From contig NZ_CP033972.1 of NCBI RefSeq assembly GCF_003855095.1, positions 3,844,001 to 3,908,000 on the forward strand: a stretch of DNA of 64,000 bases. The letters are read 5' to 3'. A model generated the notes under the pieces. That model was not told the origin of the DNA. It worked only from the letters and a program-made list of their open reading frames with translations, and ran no database searches. Source of the stretch: Gordonia insulae. GTDB lineage: Bacteria > Actinomycetota > Actinomycetes > Mycobacteriales > Mycobacteriaceae. Positions within the stretch are counted from its first letter, which is position 1. Each line of letters starts with the position of its first letter. Of the stretch, positions 8,817-17,438 are shown in pieces. Position numbers and translations under genes: made by a program.

Positions 8817-9001
8817 ACGGATTCTTGCCCCCATCTCGTTTGTTGGTGGATAACCACACGAAACTAACAAATTGATCGAAGGGTATCCACCCTGTTCGAA
8901 AAGAATTCGGCATCGACATCACAAATGAACAGATGATATTAGGAAATATTCATTCGGAGAATCCGACCTCGGTTACGACCCCGAAATCGAGGCGGGCGAG
9001 G

Positions 9002-9865
9002 TCAGCGCGATGCGACCACGAAATCCCGGAACCGCTCCGCCGCCTCGGACAACGGCTGCGGCCGAAACCACGTGAGGCCGATCTCCCGGGATTCGCCGGT
9101 CAACGGGACCAGCGCGACATCGCGAGCACGGACCGCATCGTCCACGGGGACGACACCGACGCCCAGACCGGCACCGACGAGACCCGTGATCGTCGACAAC
9201 TCGGCCGACGAGAACGTGATCGCCGGGGCGATGTCGGCGGCGGCGCACAGTTCGTCGAAGATCCGCCGCATGCCGAATCCGCGTTCCATGACGATGAACT
9301 CCTCATCGGCTGCCTCCGCGAGGCCGATCGTCGTGCGGTCGGCGAACCGGTGTCCGCGCGGCACCACCAGTGCGAGTTCCTGCTCGGCGATGGCGAACCA
9401 GGCCATGTCGGTTCGCATCGGGCGGGGCGACACGATGGCGAGGTCGGCGTCCCCGTCGGCGACGTGGTCGACGACCGTCGCCGCGGCATCCTGGGTCAGC
9501 GTGAACCGCGCCTGCGGATTCTGGTCGCGGAACCGTCGGATCAGATCCGGCACCAGCGTGACTCCGAAGGAGTGCAGGAACGCCAGCCGCACCATCCCCT
9601 GTGCGGGCCTGCGCATCTCGTCGACCTCGCGGCGGGCGGCATCGAGTTGGGCCCGTGCGCGACGCGCCCGCTCGAGATAGACCCGGCCGAACCGGTTGAG
9701 CACCAGACGCCGGCCGTGCCGTTCGAACAAGTCGACCCCGAGATCGTGTTCGAGCCGGCCGACGAACCGCGACAGCGTCGGCTGCGAGACGTGCACCTGC
9801 TCACCGGCCGCGGTCAGGTTCTCGGCTTCCGCGATGGCGATGAACCAGTCGAGTTCGTGGTGCAT
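9002..9865 (-). CDS. LysR-family transcriptional regulator, YnfL-like
   Basis: The 287-residue protein has the LysR N-terminal winged helix-turn-helix (residues 1-60: ELDWFIAIAEAENLTAAGEQVHVSQPTLSRFVGRLEHDLG) followed by the periplasmic-binding-like effector domain (about 90-285). It is divergently transcribed from an MFS exporter with 95 bases between the starts, the same arrangement as E. coli ynfL-ynfM, and probably controls that gene and itself through the palindrome at 9887-9900. The ATG at 9865 is preferred over the GTG one codon earlier. The effector is unknown. Confidence 0.9.
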   Translation of the reverse strand: MHHELDWFIAIAEAENLTAAGEQVHVSQPTLSRFVGRLEHDLGVDLFERHGRRLVLNRFGRVYLERARRARAQLDAARREVDEMRRPAQGMVRLAFLHSFGVTLVPDLIRRFRDQNPQARFTLTQDAAATVVDHVADGDADLAIVSPRPMRTDMAWFAIAEQELALVVPRGHRFADRTTIGLAEAADEEFIVMERGFGMRRIFDELCAAADIAPAITFSSAELSTITGLVGAGLGVGVVPVDDAVRARDVALVPLTGESREIGLTWFRPQPLSEAAERFRDFVVASR

Positions 9866-9886
9866 CACATCATCCTATCTGCAGTT

Positions 9887-9900
9887 ATTCATTTATGAAT
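9887..9900. promoter_or_regulatory. Palindromic operator in a LysR/MFS divergon
   Basis: ATTCAT TT ATGAAT is a perfect 6+6 palindrome, 22 bases upstream of the LysR start and 61 bases before the MFS start. It is of the size and AT-rich type typical of LysR recognition boxes. Binding by the adjacent regulator is inferred from position. Confidence 0.55.
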
Positions 9901-9960
9901 GATCTGTCACACATCGATTCATTTTGAGCAACAGCGGTTGCGGTGTGACGCTTGAGCGCA

Positions 9961-11166
9961 ATGACGACGACGGCCACCACCACACCGACGGCCCGCCACC
10001 TCCCGGTTTCGGCGGGATATCGACGCGCGACGGTCGCGCTGTTCGCCGCGGGCATGACGACCTTCATGGCGCTGTACTACGTACAGGCACTGCTGCCGCA
10101 ACTCTCGGACCATTTCGGCATCTCCCCGACCACCTCCGCGCTCGCGGTGTCGTTGACGACCGGATTCCTGGCGGTCGCGATCATTCCCGCGAGCGTCCTC
10201 TCCGAACGATTCGGGCGTGTTCGCGTGATGGTGATCTCCGCGGTCGCCGCGTCCCTGATCGGCATCCTGCTGCCCTGGTCGCCGACGATCGAGGTGATGC
10301 TCGCCGGACGGGCGCTGCAGGGCGTGCTCTGCGCCGGGGTGCCCGCTGTCGCGATGGCCTATCTCGCGGAGGAGGTCGACGGACGCTCCCTCGGCACCGC
10401 GATGGGCCGGTACGTCGCGGGCACGACGATCGGCGGCCTGACCGGGCGACTCATCCCCGGGTTCGCCGTCGACCTGGTGTCGTGGCAGTGGGCGCTGGAG
10501 ATCGCGTGCCTCGTTTCCCTGGCGTTCGCGCTCGTTTTCTGGAAGACGGTTCCGGCGTCGCGATTCTTCACCGCGCAGCACGTGTCGCCGACGACGACAT
10601 TGCGCAATCTCCGCGATCACCTGCGCGATCCCGCGTTGCTGCCGCTGTTCATCGTCGCGTTCGTGCTGATGGGCGGGTTCGTCACGGTCTACAACTTCCT
10701 CGGATACCGCCTGCTGGAGCACCCCTTCGACCTCAGCGAGGCTGTCGTCGCGACCGTGTTCCTCATGTATCTGGCCGGCACGTTCTCCGCCACCTACGCG
10801 GGTCGCCTGGCCGACCGGATGGGCCGTCGGGGCGTGCTCGTCGCATCCGTGCTCATCATGCTCGCCGGCCTTGGACTGACCGTCCCGGATTGGTTGCCCA
10901 CGATCCTCGTCGGCATGTTCCTGTTCACCGCCGGCTTCTTCGCCGCCCACTCCGTTGCCAGCGGCTGGGTCTCGGCACGCGCCACGGACCACCGCGCGGA
11001 AGCGTCGTCGCTCTATCTGTTCCACTACTATCTCGGCAGCTCGGTCGTGGGAGCGCTTGGCGGACTGGCCTTCTCGTCGTTCGGCTGGGCCGGTGTGGCG
11101 GGCTATGTCGGCGTGCTGGTGCTCGTCGGCATGGGACTGGTGGTGTTCAGGTCCAGTGCTCGGTGA
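9961..11166 (+). CDS. MFS transporter, YnfM-like efflux family
   Basis: The 401-residue protein has 12 predicted membrane spans and the MFS signatures: LSERFGRVRV between spans 2 and 3, a repeat of this in the second half (GRLADRMGRRGVLV), and FMALYYVQALLPQLSDHFGISPTTSALAVSLTTGFLAVA at the start, which is characteristic of the YnfM/arabinose-efflux group. The divergent LysR gene supports a regulated exporter of a small molecule. I chose the ATG at 9961; a TTG three codons earlier is less likely. The last 20 bases overlap the convergent gene that ends at 11147. Confidence 0.88.
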   Translation: MTTTATTTPTARHLPVSAGYRRATVALFAAGMTTFMALYYVQALLPQLSDHFGISPTTSALAVSLTTGFLAVAIIPASVLSERFGRVRVMVISAVAASLIGILLPWSPTIEVMLAGRALQGVLCAGVPAVAMAYLAEEVDGRSLGTAMGRYVAGTTIGGLTGRLIPGFAVDLVSWQWALEIACLVSLAFALVFWKTVPASRFFTAQHVSPTTTLRNLRDHLRDPALLPLFIVAFVLMGGFVTVYNFLGYRLLEHPFDLSEAVVATVFLMYLAGTFSATYAGRLADRMGRRGVLVASVLIMLAGLGLTVPDWLPTILVGMFLFTAGFFAAHSVASGWVSARATDHRAEASSLYLFHYYLGSSVVGALGGLAFSSFGWAGVAGYVGVLVLVGMGLVVFRSSAR

Positions 11167-11389
11167 TCGCCTCGATCGTGGATATCACCGAGTCGGCGTC
11201 ACCTTCCGGCGTTCCGTCCGGACGCACGGTGACGTCGTTGCCGAGGAGATCGATGATGCCTTCGGCATATGCCTGATCGGGGTCGGTGCGCGTCTCGAGC
11301 TCTGCCGCGGCCTCTGCGCCGGCATGCGCCAGCACGCTCGCCCGGATACGCGCTCTCTGATCGTCGCTGAAGGGTTCCAGGAAACGCAT
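11147..11389 (-). CDS. Small acidic protein, probable immunity partner of a secreted toxin
   Basis: This 80-residue cytoplasmic protein is strongly acidic (DPDQAYAEGI, EGDADSVIST) and has no signal peptide or recognised domain. The ATG at 11389 is preceded by GGAGG and shares one base with the TGA of the upstream toxin-like gene (TGATG), so the two are translationally coupled. Small acidic proteins placed directly after a secreted toxin gene are the usual form of immunity proteins; the function is inferred from this context only. An upstream ATG at 11401 is in frame but has no ribosome site. The gene end overlaps the MFS transporter by 20 bases in opposite orientation. Confidence 0.6.
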   Translation of the reverse strand: MRFLEPFSDDQRARIRASVLAHAGAEAAAELETRTDPDQAYAEGIIDLLGNDVTVRPDGTPEGDADSVISTIEAITEHWT

Positions 11390-11934
11390 CACTGCCTCCA
11401 TCCTGCCCGGTTACGCGGCCAGCATGTCACGACCTTGCCTTGACTGTTCAGTACGACTGTCGCGTTGCGGCCGTCGTAGCGGAAGGTCGTGCCGTACGGA
11501 CCCGACTGCCGGACCACGCGAACGGGATTGTGGACTGCGTCCTGCAACGCGCCATCATTCACGCCATGTCCATTCCTGTTGAGACGGTTGGCCTGGCCAT
11601 GCTCGGTGTATCCGGTGATCCTCTTGGGCGCTGCCGGCGGCAATGCGGGTCGCTGCTTCGGCGGAGCGACCGCCATACAGCGTGCCCGCCACTGAGCCTG
11701 CTCGGCCCGCAGAGCTGCCGCCTCGGCGTTGTACGCGTTCGCCTGGGCCTGTTGCTGCGGCACCCGGAACACGTGGGGCTTGGCATTGTGTGCCTGTATC
11801 CGGGCCTGGATCGATCGCGCTTGGGCCGCGCAGGACGACGACGGTGCGGCGTCGGCAACCGCGGCGATCGTCGGCGAGCCGGAGAACACCAGACCCACCA
11901 GAACAAAAAGGAGAACGACTGCACGACGAGTCAT
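11389..11934 (-). CDS. Secreted toxin-like protein with a C-terminal RNase-type toxin domain
   Basis: The 181-residue protein has a signal peptide (TRRAVVLLFVLVGLVFSG, cut near residue 30), a Gln/Ala-rich helical middle (about 35-95: QAQANAYNAEAAALRAEQAQ) and a compact C-terminal domain (about 105-181). That domain reads GYTEHGQANRLNRNGHGVND, then DAVHNPVRVVRQSG, FRYDGRNATVVLN and SQGKVVTCW. The order GYT-HG...R.G.GV...A..NP..V..Q...YG.NATVVLN..GKVVT resembles C-terminal toxin domains of polymorphic (Rhs/CdiA-type) toxins that I take to be BECR-fold ribonucleases. Activity is inferred. The coupled downstream gene would provide immunity. Confidence 0.6.
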   Translation of the reverse strand: MTRRAVVLLFVLVGLVFSGSPTIAAVADAAPSSSCAAQARSIQARIQAHNAKPHVFRVPQQQAQANAYNAEAAALRAEQAQWRARCMAVAPPKQRPALPPAAPKRITGYTEHGQANRLNRNGHGVNDGALQDAVHNPVRVVRQSGPYGTTFRYDGRNATVVLNSQGKVVTCWPRNRAGWRQ

Positions 11935-12138
11935 CACGAGTCACCTGTCCGGACGAGAAGCTGCGTGGCGGAGTCACTTTCGATGTTCCACCCCGGCAAC
12001 CGGTCGATCACCGGTCGTCTGCGGATCACGGTAACGAGCACCTCGGGTGGATGGCATCATTCATCCGGTCGATCGTTTCGGTGACCGACCCCGGGAACAT
12101 TCACGGCCACGAGGGGCGTCGGCGCCGCGCCCGATGAC

Positions 12139-13014
12139 ATGATCTACGCCGTGAGCACAATCGTTTTCGTCCATGCCCATCCCGACGACGAGGGCACGGC
12201 CACGGCGGGCAGCATGATCCGCGCATCGCGCGAAGGGCACCGGGTGGTTGTCGTCTACTGCACCGACGGCGATCCGGGCGAGCGTAGCGACGGGGAAATC
12301 GATCCGGGCGAGCGGGCCGACGGGGAGATCGAGCCCGGCGACGTGCCCGACGACCTGGCGCCCGGCGAGACGATCGCCAGTCGACGACGCGCGGAGGCGG
12401 AGGCCTCGGCGGCAATCACCGGCACGGCGCGGGTGGCGTGGCTGGGATACTCCGACTCCGGGATGACCGGATGGGCACGCAATCACGCCGATGGCATCTT
12501 CTCGCGCGCCGACCCCGACGAGGCGGCCCGCCGACTGGCGGATCTTTTCGACGAGGAGGACGCCGACGTCGTCGTCGGCTACGACTGGCACGGCGGGTAC
12601 GGCCACCCGGATCACATCATGCTGCACCGCACGACGCTCGCCGCGGTGGAGATCTCCGCACGCCGCCCCCGCTACCTCGAGGTCACCATGAATCGAGATC
12701 TGATGCGGCAGTTGTTCGTACTCATGACCGAGATGGGCATGGAGGGCTTCGACCCGGACACCAGCGGCGACGACGGCAACCCCATCGGTACTCCCGAGGC
12801 CGAGTTGCACTGGGCGGTGGACCTGGGCGACGACGTGCTGGCCAAACGCGAGGCGCTCGCCTGTCACGCCAGTCAGAGCGACGTCCGGCAGTTGCTCGAG
12901 ATCCCCGTCGAGGCGTTCCCGTTCGCCTTCGGCACCGAGCACTACATCGAACCCGGCCGACCGGCCGGCATGGTTCGCGGCTGGTGGCTCGATGCGGTGT
13001 CGGGTGTCGGGTGA
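12139..13014 (+). CDS. PIG-L (LmbE-like) family zinc-dependent deacetylase
   Basis: The 291-residue protein carries the zinc motif AHPDDE near residues 13-18 and a third ligand histidine in GHPDH near 155-159, the hallmarks of the PIG-L family that includes MshB and Mca of mycothiol metabolism. The Mca/MshB-specific substrate residues cannot be judged by eye. Between the first strand and helix it has an unusual acidic insertion (about residues 45-74) made of 30-base tandem repeats. The start could also be the GTG at 12151, which places the first strand immediately at the N terminus. A dispersed palindromic repeat begins directly after the stop. Confidence 0.85.
   Translation: MIYAVSTIVFVHAHPDDEGTATAGSMIRASREGHRVVVVYCTDGDPGERSDGEIDPGERADGEIEPGDVPDDLAPGETIASRRRAEAEASAAITGTARVAWLGYSDSGMTGWARNHADGIFSRADPDEAARRLADLFDEEDADVVVGYDWHGGYGHPDHIMLHRTTLAAVEISARRPRYLEVTMNRDLMRQLFVLMTEMGMEGFDPDTSGDDGNPIGTPEAELHWAVDLGDDVLAKREALACHASQSDVRQLLEIPVEAFPFAFGTEHYIEPGRPAGMVRGWWLDAVSGVG
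12271..12360 (+). repeat. 30-base tandem repeat inside the PIG-L gene
   Basis: Two near-identical 30-base units (12271-12300, 12301-12330) and a diverged third encode DPGERSDGEI, DPGERADGEI and EPGDVPDDLA. The repeat is in frame and produces an acidic surface loop next to the active site. Confidence 0.8.
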
Positions 13015-13150
13015 TCTCGATACGACTCCTCACTTCGTTCGTCGTCTACTCGATCAGCGGTTTGGGGTTCGTCGTCTACTCGATCAGCGGTAGGGCGACT
13101 TGACCGCTGGTTGAGTAGCCGCCGAGCCGCCAGGCGAGGCGGCGTATCGA
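13015..13150. repeat. Dispersed palindromic intergenic repeat, copy 1
   Basis: The element starts one base after the stop at 13014 and is bounded by TCGATACG (13017-13024) and its reverse complement CGTATCGA (13143-13150). Inside, GTTCGTCGTCTACTCGATCAG (21 bases shown in part: key run CTACTCGATCAGCGG) occurs twice with a 30-base period (13037 and 13067), followed by CCGCTGGTTGAGTAGCCGCC and CCGCCAGGCGAGGCGG. The same words occur at 48402-48645. Both copies separate convergent genes and could fold into long hairpins. Confidence 0.75.
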
Positions 13151-13163
13151 AACCTCCTATGGC

Positions 13164-13586
13164 TCAGCCGAAATCCGACCCCACCCGCGGCGGGCAGGCG
13201 TCGAGCCAGGCATTCTCGGCCTCGTCGAACACCCGCGACCGCGAGAGGAACCGAACGCCTTCCGGCGCTTCGAGACTGAAGCCGGCGCCGCGGCCCTTGA
13301 CGACGTCGAGGATCAGCTGGGTGTGTTTCCACAGCTCGAACTGATCGCCGTTGATCCAGACGCGAACGTCGGGAAGCGGGTCCGGCAGCCCGATCTCGCC
13401 GACGAGGACATCGCGCTGACCGATGCGGTATTCGCCGACCGGATAGCACATGGGGGCCGAGCCGTCACAGCATCCACCGGACTGGTGGATCATGAGTCCG
13501 CCGTGCAGCTCCGACAATTTCGTCAGGAGCTGCACGGCGGCGTCTGTGGCGACCACCCGATCAGGGATCGTTTGTTCGGTGGTCAT
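13164..13586 (-). CDS. DUF779 protein, partner of acetaldehyde dehydrogenase
   Basis: The 140-residue protein matches DUF779: LHGGLMIHQSGGCCDGSAPMC near 30-50, with a conserved Cys pair and third Cys, then VWINGDQFELWKHTQLILDV and GFSLEAPEGVRFLSRSR. Genes of this family are commonly found beside NAD-dependent acetaldehyde dehydrogenases, exactly as here, and the cysteines suggest metal or redox function, but no activity is established. The ATG at 13586 has GAAGAGG eight bases upstream and lies 18 bases after the dehydrogenase stop, so the two form an operon. Confidence 0.88.
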   Translation of the reverse strand: MTTEQTIPDRVVATDAAVQLLTKLSELHGGLMIHQSGGCCDGSAPMCYPVGEYRIGQRDVLVGEIGLPDPLPDVRVWINGDQFELWKHTQLILDVVKGRGAGFSLEAPEGVRFLSRSRVFDEAENAWLDACPPRVGSDFG

Positions 13587-13604
13587 CTGTTGCACCTCTT
13601 CGGA

Positions 13605-15128
<1,524 letters not shown>

Positions 15129-15204
15129 GTCGTGCTCCTCAGAGTTGTTCCGATTGAGGTGTCAGGGGTGTCACACGCACCACGCGATGCAGCACATGTG
15201 ATCT

Positions 15205-15267
15205 GTTGCACAGAGTAGGGCGGTGCGAGTTGCACCTACGTTGCAGCCGGGTACGCAACGTTGCAAC
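15205..15267. promoter_or_regulatory. Array of GTTGCA boxes upstream of the aldehyde dehydrogenase operon
   Basis: GTTGCA occurs at 15205, 15229, 15240 and 15260, and the last overlaps the palindrome GCAACGTTGC (15255-15264). Spacings of 24, 11 and 20 bases are close to whole helical turns. The array lies 77-139 bases before the start at 15128. A cooperative activator site is the simplest reading; the regulator is unknown. Confidence 0.5.
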
Positions 15268-15312
15268 GATCTGTCTGCGCAGGTCAGCGGCCTCGCGGAG
15301 CCCTCGAATCGC

Positions 15313-16464
15313 TCAGTCGAGAACGCTGCCGATCCTCCTGAGCGCCTCGGTCAACACCTCCGGGTTGCACCCGACGTTGAGGCGGGCGAAGCCACGGCCC
15401 TGCGCGCCGAACGCCGGCCCGGAATGCAGCGCCACCCGACCGCGCTCGAGGATCGCGGCGGCCGGATCGTCACCGAGTCCGGTCGCCCGGAAGTCGAGCC
15501 ACGCGAGGTAGGACGCCGCCGGGCGGTGCAGCACCACGTCGGGCAGGTGCCGGGAGAGGTGGTCGTCGAGCAGATCCAGGTTCCCGACGATGACGTCGAG
15601 CACCGAGTCCAGCCACTCGTCGCCTGCCGCGAACGCCGCCTCGGTGGCGGCGCGCCCGATGATGCTGGTCCGGAAGCCGACCTCCTCGGGCTGTCGGTCG
15701 AGCAGGCCGCGGGTCCGATCCGACGCCGCCACGAGGAGCGCACACTTCGCACCGGCCAGGTTGAAGCCCTTGCTCGCCGAATGCGCGGCGATGCCCACCT
15801 CGCGGGCGGTGTCCCCGACGGCGAGGAAGGGGGTGTACTCGCGGTCTGGGTGGACCAGCGGCGCATGGATCTCGTCGCTGACCACCACGGCGTCATGCGC
15901 GGCCGCGAGGTCGGCCAGCGCCGCGAGATCCTCGGGTGGATGGACCAGCCCGAGTGGATTGTGTGGATGGCAGAGCAGGATGGCCCGCGCGCCGGCCGCG
16001 AACGCGCGCCCGATCCCGTCGAGATCCAGCGACCAGCGGACCTCGTCGTGCTGCAACGGCACCTCGACGACGCGCCCGCCCGCCTCCGGGATGAGCTCGA
16101 AGAACGGCGGATACACCGGCGGGGTGATCACCACCGGGTCGCCGGCCGCGATCGCGACCCGCAGCGACTCGACGATCACCACGCTCACGTCGGTGGTCAA
16201 CCGGACATCGGCCGGGTCGACGTCCCATCCCCAGCGTCGGTGTGCGAACCCGCGGAACATCTCGCCGACCTGCCCTGGACCGTTGCAGTACCCGATGTCG
16301 GAGGAGCGCACCTGGGCGATCATCGCGTCCGCGACGACCGGCGCCAGCGGAAAGTCCATCTCGGCGACGAACAACGGGAGCACGTCGTCCGGATACGTCC
16401 GCCACTTGGCGCTGGTGCGTCGCCGCAACTCGGAAAGATCGGGTGCCACGGGCGTATTCGTCAC
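15313..16464 (-). CDS. PatB/MalY-type PLP-dependent C-S lyase (cystathionine beta-lyase-like)
   Basis: The 383-residue protein is a fold-type I class I/II aminotransferase relative of the PatB/MalY group, which split C-S bonds in cystathionine-like substrates. Landmarks are the family N terminus KWRTYPDDVLPLFVAEMDFP (20-39), CHPHNPLG (165-172, PLP-contact Asn169), VSDEIH (196-200, Asp197) and the PLP lysine 232 in HSASKGFN. It starts with GTG at 16464; AGGAG is close to it, with short spacing. It is divergent from the LLM oxidoreductase, 111 bases apart. Methionine/sulphur metabolism is the likely role, but a specific substrate is not shown. Confidence 0.85.
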   Translation of the reverse strand: MTNTPVAPDLSELRRRTSAKWRTYPDDVLPLFVAEMDFPLAPVVADAMIAQVRSSDIGYCNGPGQVGEMFRGFAHRRWGWDVDPADVRLTTDVSVVIVESLRVAIAAGDPVVITPPVYPPFFELIPEAGGRVVEVPLQHDEVRWSLDLDGIGRAFAAGARAILLCHPHNPLGLVHPPEDLAALADLAAAHDAVVVSDEIHAPLVHPDREYTPFLAVGDTAREVGIAAHSASKGFNLAGAKCALLVAASDRTRGLLDRQPEEVGFRTSIIGRAATEAAFAAGDEWLDSVLDVIVGNLDLLDDHLSRHLPDVVLHRPAASYLAWLDFRATGLGDDPAAAILERGRVALHSGPAFGAQGRGFARLNVGCNPEVLTEALRRIGSVLD

Positions 16465-16575
16465 GCGCTCCTGCTTACCACTCGCCGCGCCATGCCGCGG
16501 TCGGCGATCGGGCACGGCATCGCGTCCGAGAATTCGGACAATGACTTCGCGCGCCGCCTTCGGCAGACTGGGGAC

Positions 16576-17382
16576 ATGACCTTCACCGCACGCGATTTCC
16601 CTGTCCGTATCGGCGTCCAACTGCAGCCGCAGCATGCACCGCAGTACTCCCTGATCCGCGACGCGGTCCGTCGTGCCGAGGACCTGGGCGTCGACATCGC
16701 GTTCAACTGGGATCACTTCTACCCGCTCTACGGCGACCCCGACGGCGAGCACTTCGAATGTTGGACCATGTTGGGCGCGTGGGCCGAACAGACCAGTCGC
16801 GTCGAGATCGGCGCCCTCGTCACCTGTAACTCGTACCGCAACCCGGAGTTGCTGGCCGACATGGCACGCACCGTCGACCACATGTCGGGCGGCCGGCTCA
16901 TCCTCGGCATCGGATCGGGTTGGTTCGAGAAGGACTACGACGAATACGGCTACGAGTTCGGCACCGCGGGCGGTCGACTCAACGACCTCGGCGCCGCGCT
17001 GCCCCGCATCAAGGACCGCTTCGGCAAGCTCAATCCGGCGCCCACGCGCGACATCCCGGTGCTGATCGGTGGCGGCGGGGAGAAGAAGACGCTGCGCCAC
17101 GTCGCCGAGTACGCGGACATCTGGCACTACTTCGTCGACGTGCCGACCTACGAGCGCAAATCGGCGATCCTCGATGAGCACTGCGCCACCGTCGGCCGGG
17201 ATCCGTCGCTCATCGAGCACTCCGCGGGCCTCCAGGCAAAGACTCCCGAGGAGGCCGTCAAGGCGGCGGAGGAGCTGGTCGGCGCCGGCATCTCCCTCAT
17301 CACCGTGGGCGCCGGCGGACCGGACTACGACCTCTCGGTGCTCGACGCCGTCTGCCGTTGGCGGGACTCACACAACAGCTGA
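16576..17382 (+). CDS. LLM-class F420-dependent oxidoreductase
   Basis: The 268-residue protein is a luciferase-like monooxygenase-fold enzyme. Typical features are RIGVQLQPQHAPQYSLIRDAVRRAEDLGVDIAFNWDHF (8-46), VEIGALVTCNSYRNPELLADMARTVDHMSGGRLILGIGSGW (70-112) and PVLIGGGGEKKTLRHVAEYAD (about 153-173). The IGSGWFEKDYDEYG segment is usual in actinobacterial F420 enzymes. The reading frame is open far upstream to 15223, but the ATG at 16576 is where the family begins; the earlier part is antisense to the C-S lyase. The substrate is unknown. Confidence 0.87.
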   Translation: MTFTARDFPVRIGVQLQPQHAPQYSLIRDAVRRAEDLGVDIAFNWDHFYPLYGDPDGEHFECWTMLGAWAEQTSRVEIGALVTCNSYRNPELLADMARTVDHMSGGRLILGIGSGWFEKDYDEYGYEFGTAGGRLNDLGAALPRIKDRFGKLNPAPTRDIPVLIGGGGEKKTLRHVAEYADIWHYFVDVPTYERKSAILDEHCATVGRDPSLIEHSAGLQAKTPEEAVKAAEELVGAGISLITVGAGGPDYDLSVLDAVCRWRDSHNS

Positions 17383-17438
17383 GCCGTCGGGCGTGGGCAG
17401 ACAGGGGGCTGACACCGGCGCCCGTTAGATTGGGAGCC

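Noticed and set aside
7935..8867. A 310-codon plus-strand frame across the gene-free stretch and antisense to the secreted protein
   Set aside because: It passes through two perfect hairpins and has no ribosome site or domain; the minus-strand gene has a signal peptide.
15223..16575. A 450-codon upstream extension of the LLM oxidoreductase frame
   Set aside because: It is antisense to the PatB-like gene and has no recognisable domain; the LLM family begins at the ATG at 16576.
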